Translations under genes and position numbers: made by a program
Notes under the pieces: generated by a model
Told to the model about the DNA's origin: nothing
What the model saw: only the letters and a program-made list of their open reading frames with translations
Databases searched by the model: none
Assembly (NCBI GenBank): GCA_004524545.1
Contig: SDNX01000010.1
Location: 1 to 43,292 of the forward strand
Reading direction: 5' to 3'
Source of the DNA: Promethearchaeota archaeon
Lineage (GTDB): Archaea; Asgardarchaeota; Lokiarchaeia; Sigyniarchaeales; Promethearchaeaceae
DNA length: 43,292 bases
Shown here: positions 1 to 8,693 of the stretch, piece by piece
Layout: every line of letters starts with the position of its first letter
Position numbering within the stretch: the first letter of the stretch is position 1

Positions 1-12
1 AGGCAAACATTG

Positions 13-903
13 ATGACGAAAGACTCAGAGAAAGATCTCTTTACAAAAACATTATGGGAGATTATTAAAAGAGAGTCAAGCTTAGTAAATACTCATTATG
101 TGTTTTTTGAGGAATTATGGGAAGCTAGTTTCAAGGAAATAAATCCTACCCCTCATACGATGCGTCGATTTAAGGTATCAGAAGAAAGATTTAATGAATC
201 CACTCAAGGGAAAATTGAACTATTAGCAAACCTTGAGATCGCATTGATTGATGGCTACTATCTCATCAAAGATATAGTTTCTACAATTTTTAATAACTAT
301 TTCCGCAGTTCCAGAGAATTTGCTAAAGATTTTCACAGAAAGTTAAGAGATCCGATTCGGTACATGACAGCGGAAAAATTTATCGGATCATTATTACAAT
401 TTATATCTGGAGAACAGGACTTAATTGATAAAAAGTTCATTGTTGTTGCTTTAAATAAGCCGATGATGAAATTAAAAGGGCTTAGTGATACAAAAATCAT
501 CAAAAAATTGGAATCCAATGGATTTTCAATCAGCTTACATCAACTTCAAATTATCATGTATGACCTTGAGGATCATGGAGTAATCGAGAAAATTCGAATC
601 CGGAAAAAAGATGAAGAGGTATATGGAGAAGGGACTTATTATTATAAGTGGATCATGGATTTTGACTTACCAACGGAAGCTAAAAGTCTCTATAACAAAA
701 AAATAGCCAAGATAGTCGATTGGTCAATTCAACTATGGAGGTCATTGTACAATATTCGTGAATTACACTTAGAGATCCCCCCCGATTATCCTATCCGTGA
801 TTTTCTAGTGGCAACATTACAAAAAGCAGCAATTCAAGGATTCAAATCCACCTGGTGGGTAATAAAAAATATTAAGAAATATTATGAAATGCAATTAACC
901 TAA
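13..903 (+). CDS. Winged-helix domain protein, function unknown
   Basis: I do not recognise a named family. The predicted protein is about 296 aa if the ATG at 13 is the start; a TTG lies directly before it and the frame is open to the window edge, so the gene may begin further upstream. The central part (about residues 135-205) alternates helices and a short hairpin in the manner of a winged helix-turn-helix, with the segments LSDTKIIKKLES, LHQLQIIMYDLEDHGVI and a beta wing ending in YYYKWIM. The N-terminal third is helical and charged; the C-terminus is helical and rich in tryptophan. No signal peptide or membrane segment is visible. It could be a DNA-binding regulator, but no effector domain is clear. 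It converges on the flavoprotein gene that follows. Confidence 0.6.
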   Translation: MTKDSEKDLFTKTLWEIIKRESSLVNTHYVFFEELWEASFKEINPTPHTMRRFKVSEERFNESTQGKIELLANLEIALIDGYYLIKDIVSTIFNNYFRSSREFAKDFHRKLRDPIRYMTAEKFIGSLLQFISGEQDLIDKKFIVVALNKPMMKLKGLSDTKIIKKLESNGFSISLHQLQIIMYDLEDHGVIEKIRIRKKDEEVYGEGTYYYKWIMDFDLPTEAKSLYNKKIAKIVDWSIQLWRSLYNIRELHLEIPPDYPIRDFLVATLQKAAIQGFKSTWWVIKNIKKYYEMQLT

Positions 904-939
904 GATCTCTTCAAAACATTACTTTAAACCATAACTTGA

Positions 940-2295
940 TTATTTTAATTCCTTTCGGGCTTGATTTGCTGCTACTAACAGGGGATCCCAAACTGGAGAA
1001 AATGCGGGTTGATACCCTAAATCTAGTTTCTGTAAATCTTCAATTTTCATCTCTGCAGCAAGAGCAGTTGCGAGAACATCTATCTTTTTCGCTCCTATTT
1101 GAGAAGGAGATGTTATTTCTCCTCCGAGTAATTTATGGCTATTTACGTCATACACAAGCAACACGGACATTTTTTCTCCAAAATTACCACTGATATTAGG
1201 ATAATAATGCGCTACTTCATTCGTTTTAATAAAAGTAGTACCAACTTCATATCCCATTTGTTCTCCTTGTTCTTTAGTTATTCCAGTTCTTCCACAATAC
1301 AAATCAAACACCTTCCATAAAGAAGTACCAACTATACCAGGGAATGAATCAACGTTTTTTCCATCCGATGCTATCATCTGACCTGCAATCCTACCTTGTT
1401 TGTTTGCTGCAGGAGCCAACGGAAGAAATATTTTTTTCTTGAGGATGTTATGAAAGCTTACAACACAATCTCCAGCCGCATACACGTTGTCAATATTTGT
1501 GCGCATGAATTCGTCCACAATAATCGCCCCCTTTTCCATTTCAAGGGGAGTGCCTTCAAAGATACTGGTATTAGGTACAACTCCGATCGATACTTGAACG
1601 AATTCCGTGGTTATAGATTCGTCTTTTAGGTTAACTTTAAGATGCTCTTCATCAATTTTCTCTATGTTCTTGACATATTGACTTAAGATTATGCGAATAT
1701 TCTGTTTTTCTAACTCAGCACGGATAAAATCTTGACTTTCAGATGTATAAATTAAGCGAGGTCCAATAAGAGTAAGATCTTCGACACCGAGGTCTTTATA
1801 TGCCTCGACCATTTCCAGACCAATATATCCAGAACCGATTAAGACTCCAGATTTGAACTTTTTCTCTTTAACCACACTTTTTATTCGATCCGCATCTGGA
1901 ATAGTGTGAATATAAAACAGATTTGGATGTTCAATCACCATCCTTTTGGGTTCTGCACCAGTAGTTATCACGAGATAATCATAATTGTCCTCAAAATCTT
2001 TATTCTTCTTCAAATCTAGAACTTTTACTAATTTTTTCGTAAAATCTACTGAAATGACCTTATGAAACAACTTAACGGAAATATTTCGTGTATTTTGCAA
2101 TATCGATGGGGTAAGAGTCATAAGCTTGTCTCTACTCTCTACAACACCAGATATATAATAAGGAAGCCCACAGCTACCATAGGAGACATACTCACCCATT
2201 TCATAAACAATTAAGTCCCAATCCGGATGGGTTTTTCTTACTGCACTTGCAGCCGATAAACCCGCAGGATTTCCACCAATTACAATTAACTTCAT
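940..2295 (-). CDS. CoA-disulfide reductase / NADH oxidase-type flavoprotein
   Basis: FAD- and NAD(P)H-dependent oxidoreductase of the pyridine nucleotide-disulfide family, about 451 aa, the usual length of the CoA-disulfide reductase/Nox group. The first Rossmann motif IGGNPAGLSAAS is near the N-terminus (GGN where relatives often have GGV or GGG), the redox cysteine sits in SYGSCGLPYY around residue 42, the NAD(P)H motif is LIGSGYIGLEMVE and the second FAD motif is VYAAGDCV. A C-terminal dimerisation domain is present. Members reduce CoA disulfide, polysulfide or oxygen; the sequence does not decide which. The start is set by GAGGAT placed 5 nt before the ATG at 2295; a TTG two codons upstream is less likely. 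It would act in the cytosol in thiol or oxygen defence. Confidence 0.88.
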   Translation of the reverse strand: MKLIVIGGNPAGLSAASAVRKTHPDWDLIVYEMGEYVSYGSCGLPYYISGVVESRDKLMTLTPSILQNTRNISVKLFHKVISVDFTKKLVKVLDLKKNKDFEDNYDYLVITTGAEPKRMVIEHPNLFYIHTIPDADRIKSVVKEKKFKSGVLIGSGYIGLEMVEAYKDLGVEDLTLIGPRLIYTSESQDFIRAELEKQNIRIILSQYVKNIEKIDEEHLKVNLKDESITTEFVQVSIGVVPNTSIFEGTPLEMEKGAIIVDEFMRTNIDNVYAAGDCVVSFHNILKKKIFLPLAPAANKQGRIAGQMIASDGKNVDSFPGIVGTSLWKVFDLYCGRTGITKEQGEQMGYEVGTTFIKTNEVAHYYPNISGNFGEKMSVLLVYDVNSHKLLGGEITSPSQIGAKKIDVLATALAAEMKIEDLQKLDLGYQPAFSPVWDPLLVAANQARKELK

Positions 2296-2368
2296 TTTCA
2301 ATCCTCACTAATAAGAGAAAAATACGTTTGGATTATTGATAAACCTATAGAGAAGAAAGAGGGATTAT

Positions 2369-2728
2369 TTAACTTTCAATGGTTAAATCCATTCTGAGAG
2401 TCGTGGTGTGCGATTTCAGAATCGTATATTCAATATTATGGCTTTGATTTTTTAGTAATTTTTCACATCCATCAATAAAGGCAACAATAAAGAAAAATTC
2501 AATCCTTAAACCTGCTGGTGCTTCATAAATCGTGATTTGATAGCTCGGCATGGAATCAGTTTGTATATTCATCAATAAAGTTCTAAATTCGGAATCCTCT
2601 TTGGGACGGTAAACTAATTTGATGGATTTAATGCGATCCTTCAATATCGGGCGAAGGAAAAATTTAATGTTATTACTAATCGGATTATTTTGAAATTGAC
2701 AATATACAGTCAAATGTAGAGGATCCAT
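2369..2728 (-). CDS. Hypothetical protein, 119 aa, beta-rich
   Basis: Not recognised. The 119-aa product has no membrane segment, no signal peptide and no metal-binding cysteine cluster. Alternating hydrophobic stretches (LHLTVYCQF, SIKLVYR, YQITIYEA, LRIEFFFIVAF, TLRMDLTI) suggest a small beta-sandwich or a ferredoxin-like fold. It lies on the minus strand between the CBS protein (65 nt away) and the flavoprotein (73 nt away), so it could be cotranscribed with either. The product composition looks like that of a real protein, and nothing longer competes on the opposite strand. Confidence 0.55.
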   Translation of the reverse strand: MDPLHLTVYCQFQNNPISNNIKFFLRPILKDRIKSIKLVYRPKEDSEFRTLLMNIQTDSMPSYQITIYEAPAGLRIEFFFIVAFIDGCEKLLKNQSHNIEYTILKSHTTTLRMDLTIES

Positions 2729-2793
2729 TACATTAGTATTGTAAAAAATGGTAAATAAAATTTTATTCAGCTATTAACATCCAGCGCTTAAAC

Positions 2794-3648
2794 TTAGAAA
2801 AGCTTGATCCATTTGCTTATATCAAATTCTTCTTTTGGTCTGTGATCATAAGAGTCGGAATTGAGTAAAGTCTTATAATGTTCACCAAAAGTTTCCACAA
2901 ATGCATATAATCTACGTCGTAATTCTATGTTGTTATGGGTTACTACCAGGATTCCGGTGATTTTTTCTCTAGGTTCAAACAATACGGAATATGAGTCTTT
3001 TTCCAATATTCTCATTTTCCCACTTGCATTAATGACCTCGTTTGTTATTTTATTTATAGAAGCGAGTGCTCCTCCATAAATTTCCACTAAATCGTCATTA
3101 ATTTCACGTGTTAAATTGTCCATAAATTTGTGTTTGGCTATTATTATGCTTGTATCATTATCTAACACAAGCAGCATAATAGGTTTTCCAGAGCGGAAGA
3201 ATCGATTGTTCCAAAGCAAAATATCTCGAGTGCTTATTATTCCTGTAGGAATACCATGCTTTCCCAGTACCAATCGCTTATAACCCCGTTCATTCATTAA
3301 TCGGATTGCGATATCTATTGAAGTGTTTTGATCAACAATTTCCACGGGTGACTTCATGATGTTTTTTAACGGGCTCGCGAAAATCTCATGTGGCTGGTTT
3401 TTTGATTTGTGTAAGAATTCAATTACATCGGTGTGAGAAATAATGTAGTAGCATTGTGTCTCGGGATTATTAATCACTACAGCAGATACGCGATTTTTAA
3501 ACATTAGTTCAACTAAGTCTCCAAAATTTGCTGTAGAAGGCAACATTAAAACGTATTTTGTCATTAAATCCCGCGTTGATGGCATAGAGACAGAATTTGA
3601 GCTCATAAACCTATTATCAATTACTCTACTGAAAACCTTTTTGTTCAT
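2794..3648 (-). CDS. Tandem CBS-domain protein with a longin/roadblock-like C-terminus
   Basis: About 284 aa from the ATG at 3648; a longer frame exists upstream but would overlap the divergent methyltransferase start. Two CBS domains occupy about residues 25-145: the first carries VSAVVINNP and the second contains YKRLVLGKHGIPTGIIST, typical adenosine-ligand pockets. The last half, from PIMLLVLDNDTSIIIAKH through GGALASINKITNEVI to GILVVTHNN and a final amphipathic helix, has the strand-helix-strand order of the longin/roadblock-like modules common in Asgard proteins; this part is my reading of the fold, not a database match. Such proteins usually sense adenylate charge and may act with small GTPases. 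Only 37 nt separate it from the divergent methyltransferase. Confidence 0.72.
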   Translation of the reverse strand: MNKKVFSRVIDNRFMSSNSVSMPSTRDLMTKYVLMLPSTANFGDLVELMFKNRVSAVVINNPETQCYYIISHTDVIEFLHKSKNQPHEIFASPLKNIMKSPVEIVDQNTSIDIAIRLMNERGYKRLVLGKHGIPTGIISTRDILLWNNRFFRSGKPIMLLVLDNDTSIIIAKHKFMDNLTREINDDLVEIYGGALASINKITNEVINASGKMRILEKDSYSVLFEPREKITGILVVTHNNIELRRRLYAFVETFGEHYKTLLNSDSYDHRPKEEFDISKWIKLF

Positions 3649-3685
3649 CACACCAAAAAGTATAACCAAAGTTAAGGTGTAATTG

Positions 3686-4387
3686 ATGGAAAATCCCGAA
3701 GACAGACAAAAGGAAAGAATCACTTACGAAAACGAGTATGACAAGCATATTGCTGATTTAAAAATCAAAATTATCTATAAATTCCTTGTAGACGCGAAAG
3801 TTCTCGATGTAGGATGCGGAGAAACGGAAACAGTTTACAGAAGAGTTGGTCGAGTTATGAAGAAATATGTGGGAATTGATAAAGACTTAGAAGAGACCCC
3901 AAAAGGGGATAATTTTGAATATTGCATTAATACTCTAGAGGATTATAAACCCAGTAGTAAATTTGATGTTGTTTTGCTTTTTGGAACCATTGAAGAAGCT
4001 TTAGATGAAAATCAACATCTTCTACTAGCACGAGACTTTCTGAAGAAGGGGGGCAACATGTTTATTTCTATTCCTAACCCTTGGAGTCTTAATCGGATTA
4101 TGGGAGCGTGTAATGGATACATAGAAGATCCCCAGACACCAGATATACATGACATTCGACAAGGTCACCGAAGGCTTTTAACTATTGAACAACTTGCCTC
4201 AACTTGTGAAAAAAATGGGCTACAAGTAGTAAATTATTGGGCAGTAGGGTTCAAACCTGTGCCAATGAGGGAAATGCCTATGCTAAAGAAATATTGGCAC
4301 CAATTTGACAATATGATGTTACAAGGAAAGAAATATAATGTAGATCAATTTTGTGCAGGTTGGTTGCTTCAAGCTACTCCAAAATAA
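3686..4387 (+). CDS. Class I SAM-dependent methyltransferase
   Basis: About 233 aa. Motif I is VLDVGCG at residues 39-45, followed by an acidic strand end (VGIDKD) and a post-motif strand FDVVLLFGTIEEALD, all typical of the Rossmann-like SAM-binding fold; SIPNPWSLNRIM is the motif often seen in UbiE/glycan-type methyltransferases. The substrate cannot be read from the sequence. The ATG at 3686 is preferred to the TTG directly before it; AAGGTG lies about 8 nt upstream and resembles an archaeal ribosome binding site. It is divergent from the CBS gene and convergent with the SIS gene 13 nt downstream. The short spacer towards the CBS gene contains CACACC and GGTGT as a possible small inverted repeat. 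Confidence 0.8.
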   Translation: MENPEDRQKERITYENEYDKHIADLKIKIIYKFLVDAKVLDVGCGETETVYRRVGRVMKKYVGIDKDLEETPKGDNFEYCINTLEDYKPSSKFDVVLLFGTIEEALDENQHLLLARDFLKKGGNMFISIPNPWSLNRIMGACNGYIEDPQTPDIHDIRQGHRRLLTIEQLASTCEKNGLQVVNYWAVGFKPVPMREMPMLKKYWHQFDNMMLQGKKYNVDQFCAGWLLQATPK

Positions 4388-4400
4388 ATGTTTCATTTTC

Positions 4401-5477
4401 TTATACTTTCGATACCTTTGTCAACCATTTTGGTTTGTCAGGATTTATTCCTTTTTTCAGCGCTAATTCCACCGTTAACATTTGAGCTGGTACAATTCCT
4501 ACAAGAGGTTGGAAAAATTCGTGTGTGTGTGGTACACGAATACCACAATCGACATCATCCATCTTATCAGTTGAGAATAAACTTGTCACGGTAGCACCTT
4601 GATTTTTTATTTTCTTCAGTAACTTCAAGATTGAGGTCCTCCGATGACCTTCATTAGGAATAATTGCTAGAATCCATGAGTTTTCATCAGCGAGTGTAAT
4701 AGGACCATGTGGGAATTCCGCAGTCGAGAAGGCATGAGAAAACATTCGAGCACCCTCAATAAATTTAAGGGATATTTCTAATGCACTACCATAATCAGGA
4801 CCAGAACCAATCACAAAATTTACTGGAGAAATCTTGAAATCTGGGATGAGGGTGCGTATTTGCTTTCTAAATCCTTGGAGAGATTCCTTTATGATATTAG
4901 GAATTCCCATAAGTTCTTTCATTATTACTATATAGGCATCCTCATTTATGCTTTTTTTCATATAAGCTAATTCAATGGCCAACTTACTTAATAGGGCAAG
5001 AGTATTTGTGTATGTCTTAGTAGCTAAAAGTCCTCTTTCTTTTGTTGTTTTCATTTCAAGTAAGGTATCTGAAATCCCAGCTAAAGGACTCTCTTTGTAA
5101 TTAGTTAATGCTGCAGTAAGAGCACCTTTAGATTTTGCAACATTTAGCGATTCTACAGTCATTTCGGATTCACCCGACTGACTTATCCCGATTACTAGAT
5201 CTTTTTTGTTTAGAATAGAGCCAACTAAGTGAGGAAATTCCGGGGAGACTTCAGCAAATGCTTTTACTTTGGAAAGTTGGTTCAGAATATACGATGACAC
5301 TATCCCAGCGTGGTAAGAAGTTCCATCTCCCACTAGATGGATCAGTTTGATCTTGTTTTCTATTATCTTTCTGGCTAATTCTTGGATATTTTCCTTTGGT
5401 TTTAATGCTCTTTGAAGCATTTCAGGAATTTGCCAAATTTCTTCCAGTGTAATTGACCCCTGATCATGTTGAACCAT
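4401..5477 (-). CDS. Two-SIS-domain protein related to the GlmS isomerase half
   Basis: A 358-aa protein built from two SIS sugar-phosphate domains without the glutaminase domain of GlmS. The first SIS has VGDGTSYHAG and ISQSGESEMT, the second VIGSGPDYGSALEISLKF followed by STAEFPHGPITL, all close to the sugar-binding loops of the GlmS isomerase domain. Stand-alone proteins of this layout include archaeal glucosamine-6-phosphate deaminases (GlmD type) and fructosamine deglycases, so an amino-sugar phosphate isomerase/deaminase is the best guess. No hydrophobic targeting sequence is seen; it would be cytosolic. The start ATG at 5477 has no clear ribosome binding site. Confidence 0.8.
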   Translation of the reverse strand: MVQHDQGSITLEEIWQIPEMLQRALKPKENIQELARKIIENKIKLIHLVGDGTSYHAGIVSSYILNQLSKVKAFAEVSPEFPHLVGSILNKKDLVIGISQSGESEMTVESLNVAKSKGALTAALTNYKESPLAGISDTLLEMKTTKERGLLATKTYTNTLALLSKLAIELAYMKKSINEDAYIVIMKELMGIPNIIKESLQGFRKQIRTLIPDFKISPVNFVIGSGPDYGSALEISLKFIEGARMFSHAFSTAEFPHGPITLADENSWILAIIPNEGHRRTSILKLLKKIKNQGATVTSLFSTDKMDDVDCGIRVPHTHEFFQPLVGIVPAQMLTVELALKKGINPDKPKWLTKVSKV

Positions 5478-5570
5478 ATGGACGTGATTGTTAGGGGATT
5501 TTGAAAAACTGTCGATTTTGAGATAATTATCCTACCAGATTTTCTGCAAAGTAGGGAGAGAAAAAATCGT

Positions 5571-5582
5571 GAATCGTGATTC
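5571..5582. promoter_or_regulatory. Small inverted repeat in the divergent spacer before ornithine aminotransferase
   Basis: GAATC-GT-GATTC is an inverted repeat, and it overlaps a tandem repeat of ATCGTGA just upstream (from 5567). It lies between the divergent SIS and aminotransferase genes, where an operator could sit. There is no independent support for binding. Confidence 0.22.
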
Positions 5583-5690
5583 ATTTATTCAAAGAAACAT
5601 TGAATATTTTGAGATTTTGGGGTAAAAAAGTTGTTTTCGGGGCACAATGGTTTTAATTCAAAATCATTATTTGTTCCTTTGATCGATAAA

Positions 5691-6938
5691 ATGCCAAGTT
5701 CTAAAGACTATATCGAAATGGATCATGAATATGGTGCCCATAATTATCATCCAATTCCCGTGGTGATTTCCAAAGCTAAAGGTGTATGGGTTTGGGATCC
5801 TGAAGGGAAGAAATATTTGGATTGTTTGAGTGCGTATAGTTCACATAACATGGGTCATATGCATCCTGAAGTAATAGAAGCTGCGAAAAAGCAATTAGAG
5901 AAAGTAACCCTTACTTCACGTGCATTTCACAATGACCAAATGGGTCCTTTCTTAAAACAAGTCTGTGAACTTGTTGGAACCCATCTGAACTTAGATTCCA
6001 GCAAGCCGATGGTTCTACCGATGAATTCTGGCGCGGAAGCTGTTGAAACAGGGTTGAAAGTTGCCCGAGCTTGGGGGTATATCAAAAAAGGAATCCCTAA
6101 AGATAAAGCTCATATAATTTGCTGTGAAGGCAATTTTCATGGACGTACGATTACCATATGTGGAATTAGTTCTGATCCAGTGACTCGTCATCAATTTGGC
6201 CCTTTCACTCCGGGCTTTTCGATGATTCCGTATGGGGACGAGAACGCATTAGAGACTGAAATTCATAATATTGGAGCTGAGAACATTGCAGCTTTCTTAT
6301 TGGAACCCATTCAAGGAGAGGCTGGAGTTAAAGTGCCACCAAAAGGATATCTAAAGAAAGTACGTCAAATTTGTACAAAGTATAATATTCTGATGATTAC
6401 GGATGAAATCCAAACAGGCTTATGCCGAACAGGGAAAATGTTTGCAGTAGATCATGAAGAAGTTAAACCAGATATGTTCCTATTAGGCAAAGCTCTTGGG
6501 GGAGGAGTATACCCTGTCTCAGCCGTTGTGACAAGAGAAAATGTCATTGGACCTGATGTAATTCCACCAGGCACCCACGGAAGTACTTTTGGAGGAAATC
6601 CACTCGCTGCTGCCATTGGAATGAAAGCCCTAGAAGTGATGGTTCGCGATAAGTTGGATGAAAAAGCTCAAGAAATAGGGACATATTTCATGGATGGTTT
6701 GAAGGCAATTGCGGAACATAAAACTAAATTACCAGTTATAGATATTCGAGGAAAGGGATTACTTATTGCGATTGAATTTGATGGTAATGCGAGACCTTTA
6801 GTAGAACAGTTGATGAATAACGGAATTCTAGCAAAGGATACGCACTCAACAACGATCCGTTTCGCCCCTCCGTTAGTAATAACAAAGGAAGAAGTAGAGT
6901 GGGCATTAAAAATAATCAAAAAAGTATTTACTGAGTAA
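5691..6938 (+). CDS. rocD: Ornithine aminotransferase (class III, PLP)
   Basis: Transfers the delta-amino group of ornithine to 2-oxoglutarate, giving glutamate-5-semialdehyde and glutamate. Family hallmarks: GAHNYHPIPVV near the N-terminus, SAYSSHNMGHMHPEV, the PLP-phosphate loop MNSGAEAVETGLK, the ITDEIQTGLCRTG aspartate motif, the PLP lysine in LLGKALGGGVYPVSAV, and GTHGSTFGGNPLAAA. From the ATG at 5691 the product is about 415 aa, normal for the family. A TTG at 5631 in the same frame would add 20 residues that do not look like the family, although GGGG precedes it, so the start is not certain. It converges with carbamate kinase (16 nt) and lies near a carbamoyltransferase, consistent with an ornithine/citrulline catabolic block. 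Confidence 0.9.
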   Translation: MPSSKDYIEMDHEYGAHNYHPIPVVISKAKGVWVWDPEGKKYLDCLSAYSSHNMGHMHPEVIEAAKKQLEKVTLTSRAFHNDQMGPFLKQVCELVGTHLNLDSSKPMVLPMNSGAEAVETGLKVARAWGYIKKGIPKDKAHIICCEGNFHGRTITICGISSDPVTRHQFGPFTPGFSMIPYGDENALETEIHNIGAENIAAFLLEPIQGEAGVKVPPKGYLKKVRQICTKYNILMITDEIQTGLCRTGKMFAVDHEEVKPDMFLLGKALGGGVYPVSAVVTRENVIGPDVIPPGTHGSTFGGNPLAAAIGMKALEVMVRDKLDEKAQEIGTYFMDGLKAIAEHKTKLPVIDIRGKGLLIAIEFDGNARPLVEQLMNNGILAKDTHSTTIRFAPPLVITKEEVEWALKIIKKVFTE

Positions 6939-6954
6939 TTTTTTACTTATTTTC

Positions 6955-7917
6955 TTATTTCTTGTAGATTTTTGTCCCTGCTTTTCCATCCAAGGCATCT
7001 TGGATTTTTTCAATTGATGTGATTATTGCCCGTTCTCCATCTTTTTCCAAGAAATTAATTGCAGCTTGCACTTTAGGACCCATCGAGCCAGCAGGAAATT
7101 GCCCCTCGTTCATATATTTTTTTGCTTCATTAATTGACATTTCATCTAAATAGCGCTGGTTGGGTTTTTTATAATTAATGGCAACTTTTTCCTCATCCGT
7201 TGCAATTAGAAGAATATGGGCACCCACTTGCTCCCCGAGTTTTGCGCTTGCTAAGTCTTTATCAATGACAGCTTCCACCCCTCGTAAGCGTTCTCCCAAT
7301 TGCATATCCCGATCTAGGTCAAAAACCTTTTCTTTTACCACCGGAATCCCCCCACCTCCACAGGCTATGACGATGAAGTTCATTTCTAATAATTTCTTTA
7401 TTTCACGATATTGATAGATTTTTAGAGGTTTTGGAGATGCAACTACTCTTCTCCATCCCTTTGATGTTTTTACATATCCTTCTTTCGGTTCATCATATGC
7501 AGGTCCTATTGGTTTTGTAGGATTTTGAAATGCTGGATCGCTTTGACTGACTTTAACATAAGTTAAGACGGTTAGGAAATGCTTTTTTTCTTCAGAAGGT
7601 GCCTTCTCATCCTCAAGTTTCATCAATTCATTATCAAGCGTGCTTTCAATCATAAAACCAATTTGTCCTTGTGTGAGTGCTACTAATACTTCTAAAGGCA
7701 TCTCAACAATTTCATCTGATACACAGGTTTCTTGCTGTAGCAAGAGTGTACCGACTTGGGGCCCATTTCCATGGGTTATTACGATGTTATATTTTTGAGA
7801 CAGCAATGCGATTTGTTTCATTGGAATTTGTAAATTTCGAAACTGTTCATCTGCAGTCCCTTTTTGCCCCATTTTAATGAGCGCGTTTCCACCTAATGCA
7901 ATTACAATTGTTTTCAT
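6955..7917 (-). CDS. arcC: Carbamate kinase
   Basis: A 320-aa amino-acid-kinase-fold enzyme making ATP from carbamoyl phosphate and ADP. The N-terminal IALGGNAL and HGNGPQVG motifs, the VVASPKP segment after the lid region, the nucleotide-site glycine run IACGGGGIPV, and MGPKVQAA near the C-terminus are all characteristic. The start ATG is preceded by GGAGGA at a normal distance. It faces the ornithine aminotransferase gene and sits 2.2 kb from a carbamoyltransferase on the same strand; together they would make the energy-yielding end of the arginine deiminase route. No arginine deiminase is in the window. In other archaea the enzyme can also run toward carbamoyl phosphate. Confidence 0.95.
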   Translation of the reverse strand: MKTIVIALGGNALIKMGQKGTADEQFRNLQIPMKQIALLSQKYNIVITHGNGPQVGTLLLQQETCVSDEIVEMPLEVLVALTQGQIGFMIESTLDNELMKLEDEKAPSEEKKHFLTVLTYVKVSQSDPAFQNPTKPIGPAYDEPKEGYVKTSKGWRRVVASPKPLKIYQYREIKKLLEMNFIVIACGGGGIPVVKEKVFDLDRDMQLGERLRGVEAVIDKDLASAKLGEQVGAHILLIATDEEKVAINYKKPNQRYLDEMSINEAKKYMNEGQFPAGSMGPKVQAAINFLEKDGERAIITSIEKIQDALDGKAGTKIYKK

Positions 7918-8017
7918 TTAGAGTCCTCCAAGGTGTGAATGGAGAGTGAAAATAATACTAGAGAAAATCGGAATTTAAAAGTTATGAATTCCCAGTAAAG
8001 AGGGAAAATTCGATTGG

Positions 8018-8632
8018 TTAGAAATCTTCTATTAATACAGCTCTAACAGGGCTTCCTTCTGCTTTTATTTTCAAAGGTAATCCAATAAAGAAATATTCTC
8101 CCGATTTAATATCATGCAAATTTAGTGACTCATATACCAATATTCTGTTTTGAAGAAACATTGTATGTATATCGCTTGGTCCAATCGTGAAGTGATCAAT
8201 TCCAATCGCTTTAATTTGCATTTTTACAAGGTATTTAGCAGCATTCAAATCAGGACAAACAGAATCGGGACGAAAATTCCGTTCATTCGTTGTGGAACTT
8301 CTAGTCTTGAATAATATTATATCATCTTTTTCTATATTTTGTGCCTTAAGTTGTACTGGAGAAATAGATTTTCCATATTCGACATGAGTGAAATCCACAA
8401 CCTTGCACTTCCCTAAGCATTGATGTAGTGGTAAGGAATCAATTCCAATGCCGTTCTCAGATATATGCAATGGGGTATCTAAGTGAGATCCTGTATGAGA
8501 TCCCATTGAAAACTTCGTGAGATTCCATCCATCAGTCACAAAATTTTTAATTTGGTGAATATCAACACCTGGATCTCCAGGATAGACTTCTATGTCTTTT
8601 TCTAACAATACCGTAATATCATAAATCTTCAT
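8018..8632 (-). CDS. kynB: Kynurenine formamidase / cyclase-family metal hydrolase
   Basis: A 204-aa member of the cyclase family (Pfam cyclase type). The metal-binding signature HTGSHLDTPLH is near residue 47, after YPGDPG, which is typical of bacterial-type kynurenine formamidase; a second conserved block is AIGIDHFTIGPSD, followed by ESLNLHDI. N-formylkynurenine would be hydrolysed to kynurenine and formate. Because the family includes several amidases and isatin hydrolases, the substrate rests on context: a kynureninase gene is 13 kb away. No tryptophan dioxygenase is seen here. No ribosome binding site is evident, and a leaderless transcript is possible. Confidence 0.72.
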   Translation of the reverse strand: MKIYDITVLLEKDIEVYPGDPGVDIHQIKNFVTDGWNLTKFSMGSHTGSHLDTPLHISENGIGIDSLPLHQCLGKCKVVDFTHVEYGKSISPVQLKAQNIEKDDIILFKTRSSTTNERNFRPDSVCPDLNAAKYLVKMQIKAIGIDHFTIGPSDIHTMFLQNRILVYESLNLHDIKSGEYFFIGLPLKIKAEGSPVRAVLIEDF

Positions 8633-8693
8633 TAATCATAATTGAATGCAGAAAAGAATTAAAACTTATTAAGAAAAAGAATGATACCGAAAT

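Noticed and set aside
836-852. GGATTCAAATCC, resembling a tRNA T-arm
   Set aside because: It lies within the coding frame of the first gene, and no acceptor or anticodon arm can be folded around it. Similar T-arm-like strings at about 4249 and 18158 are also inside coding regions.
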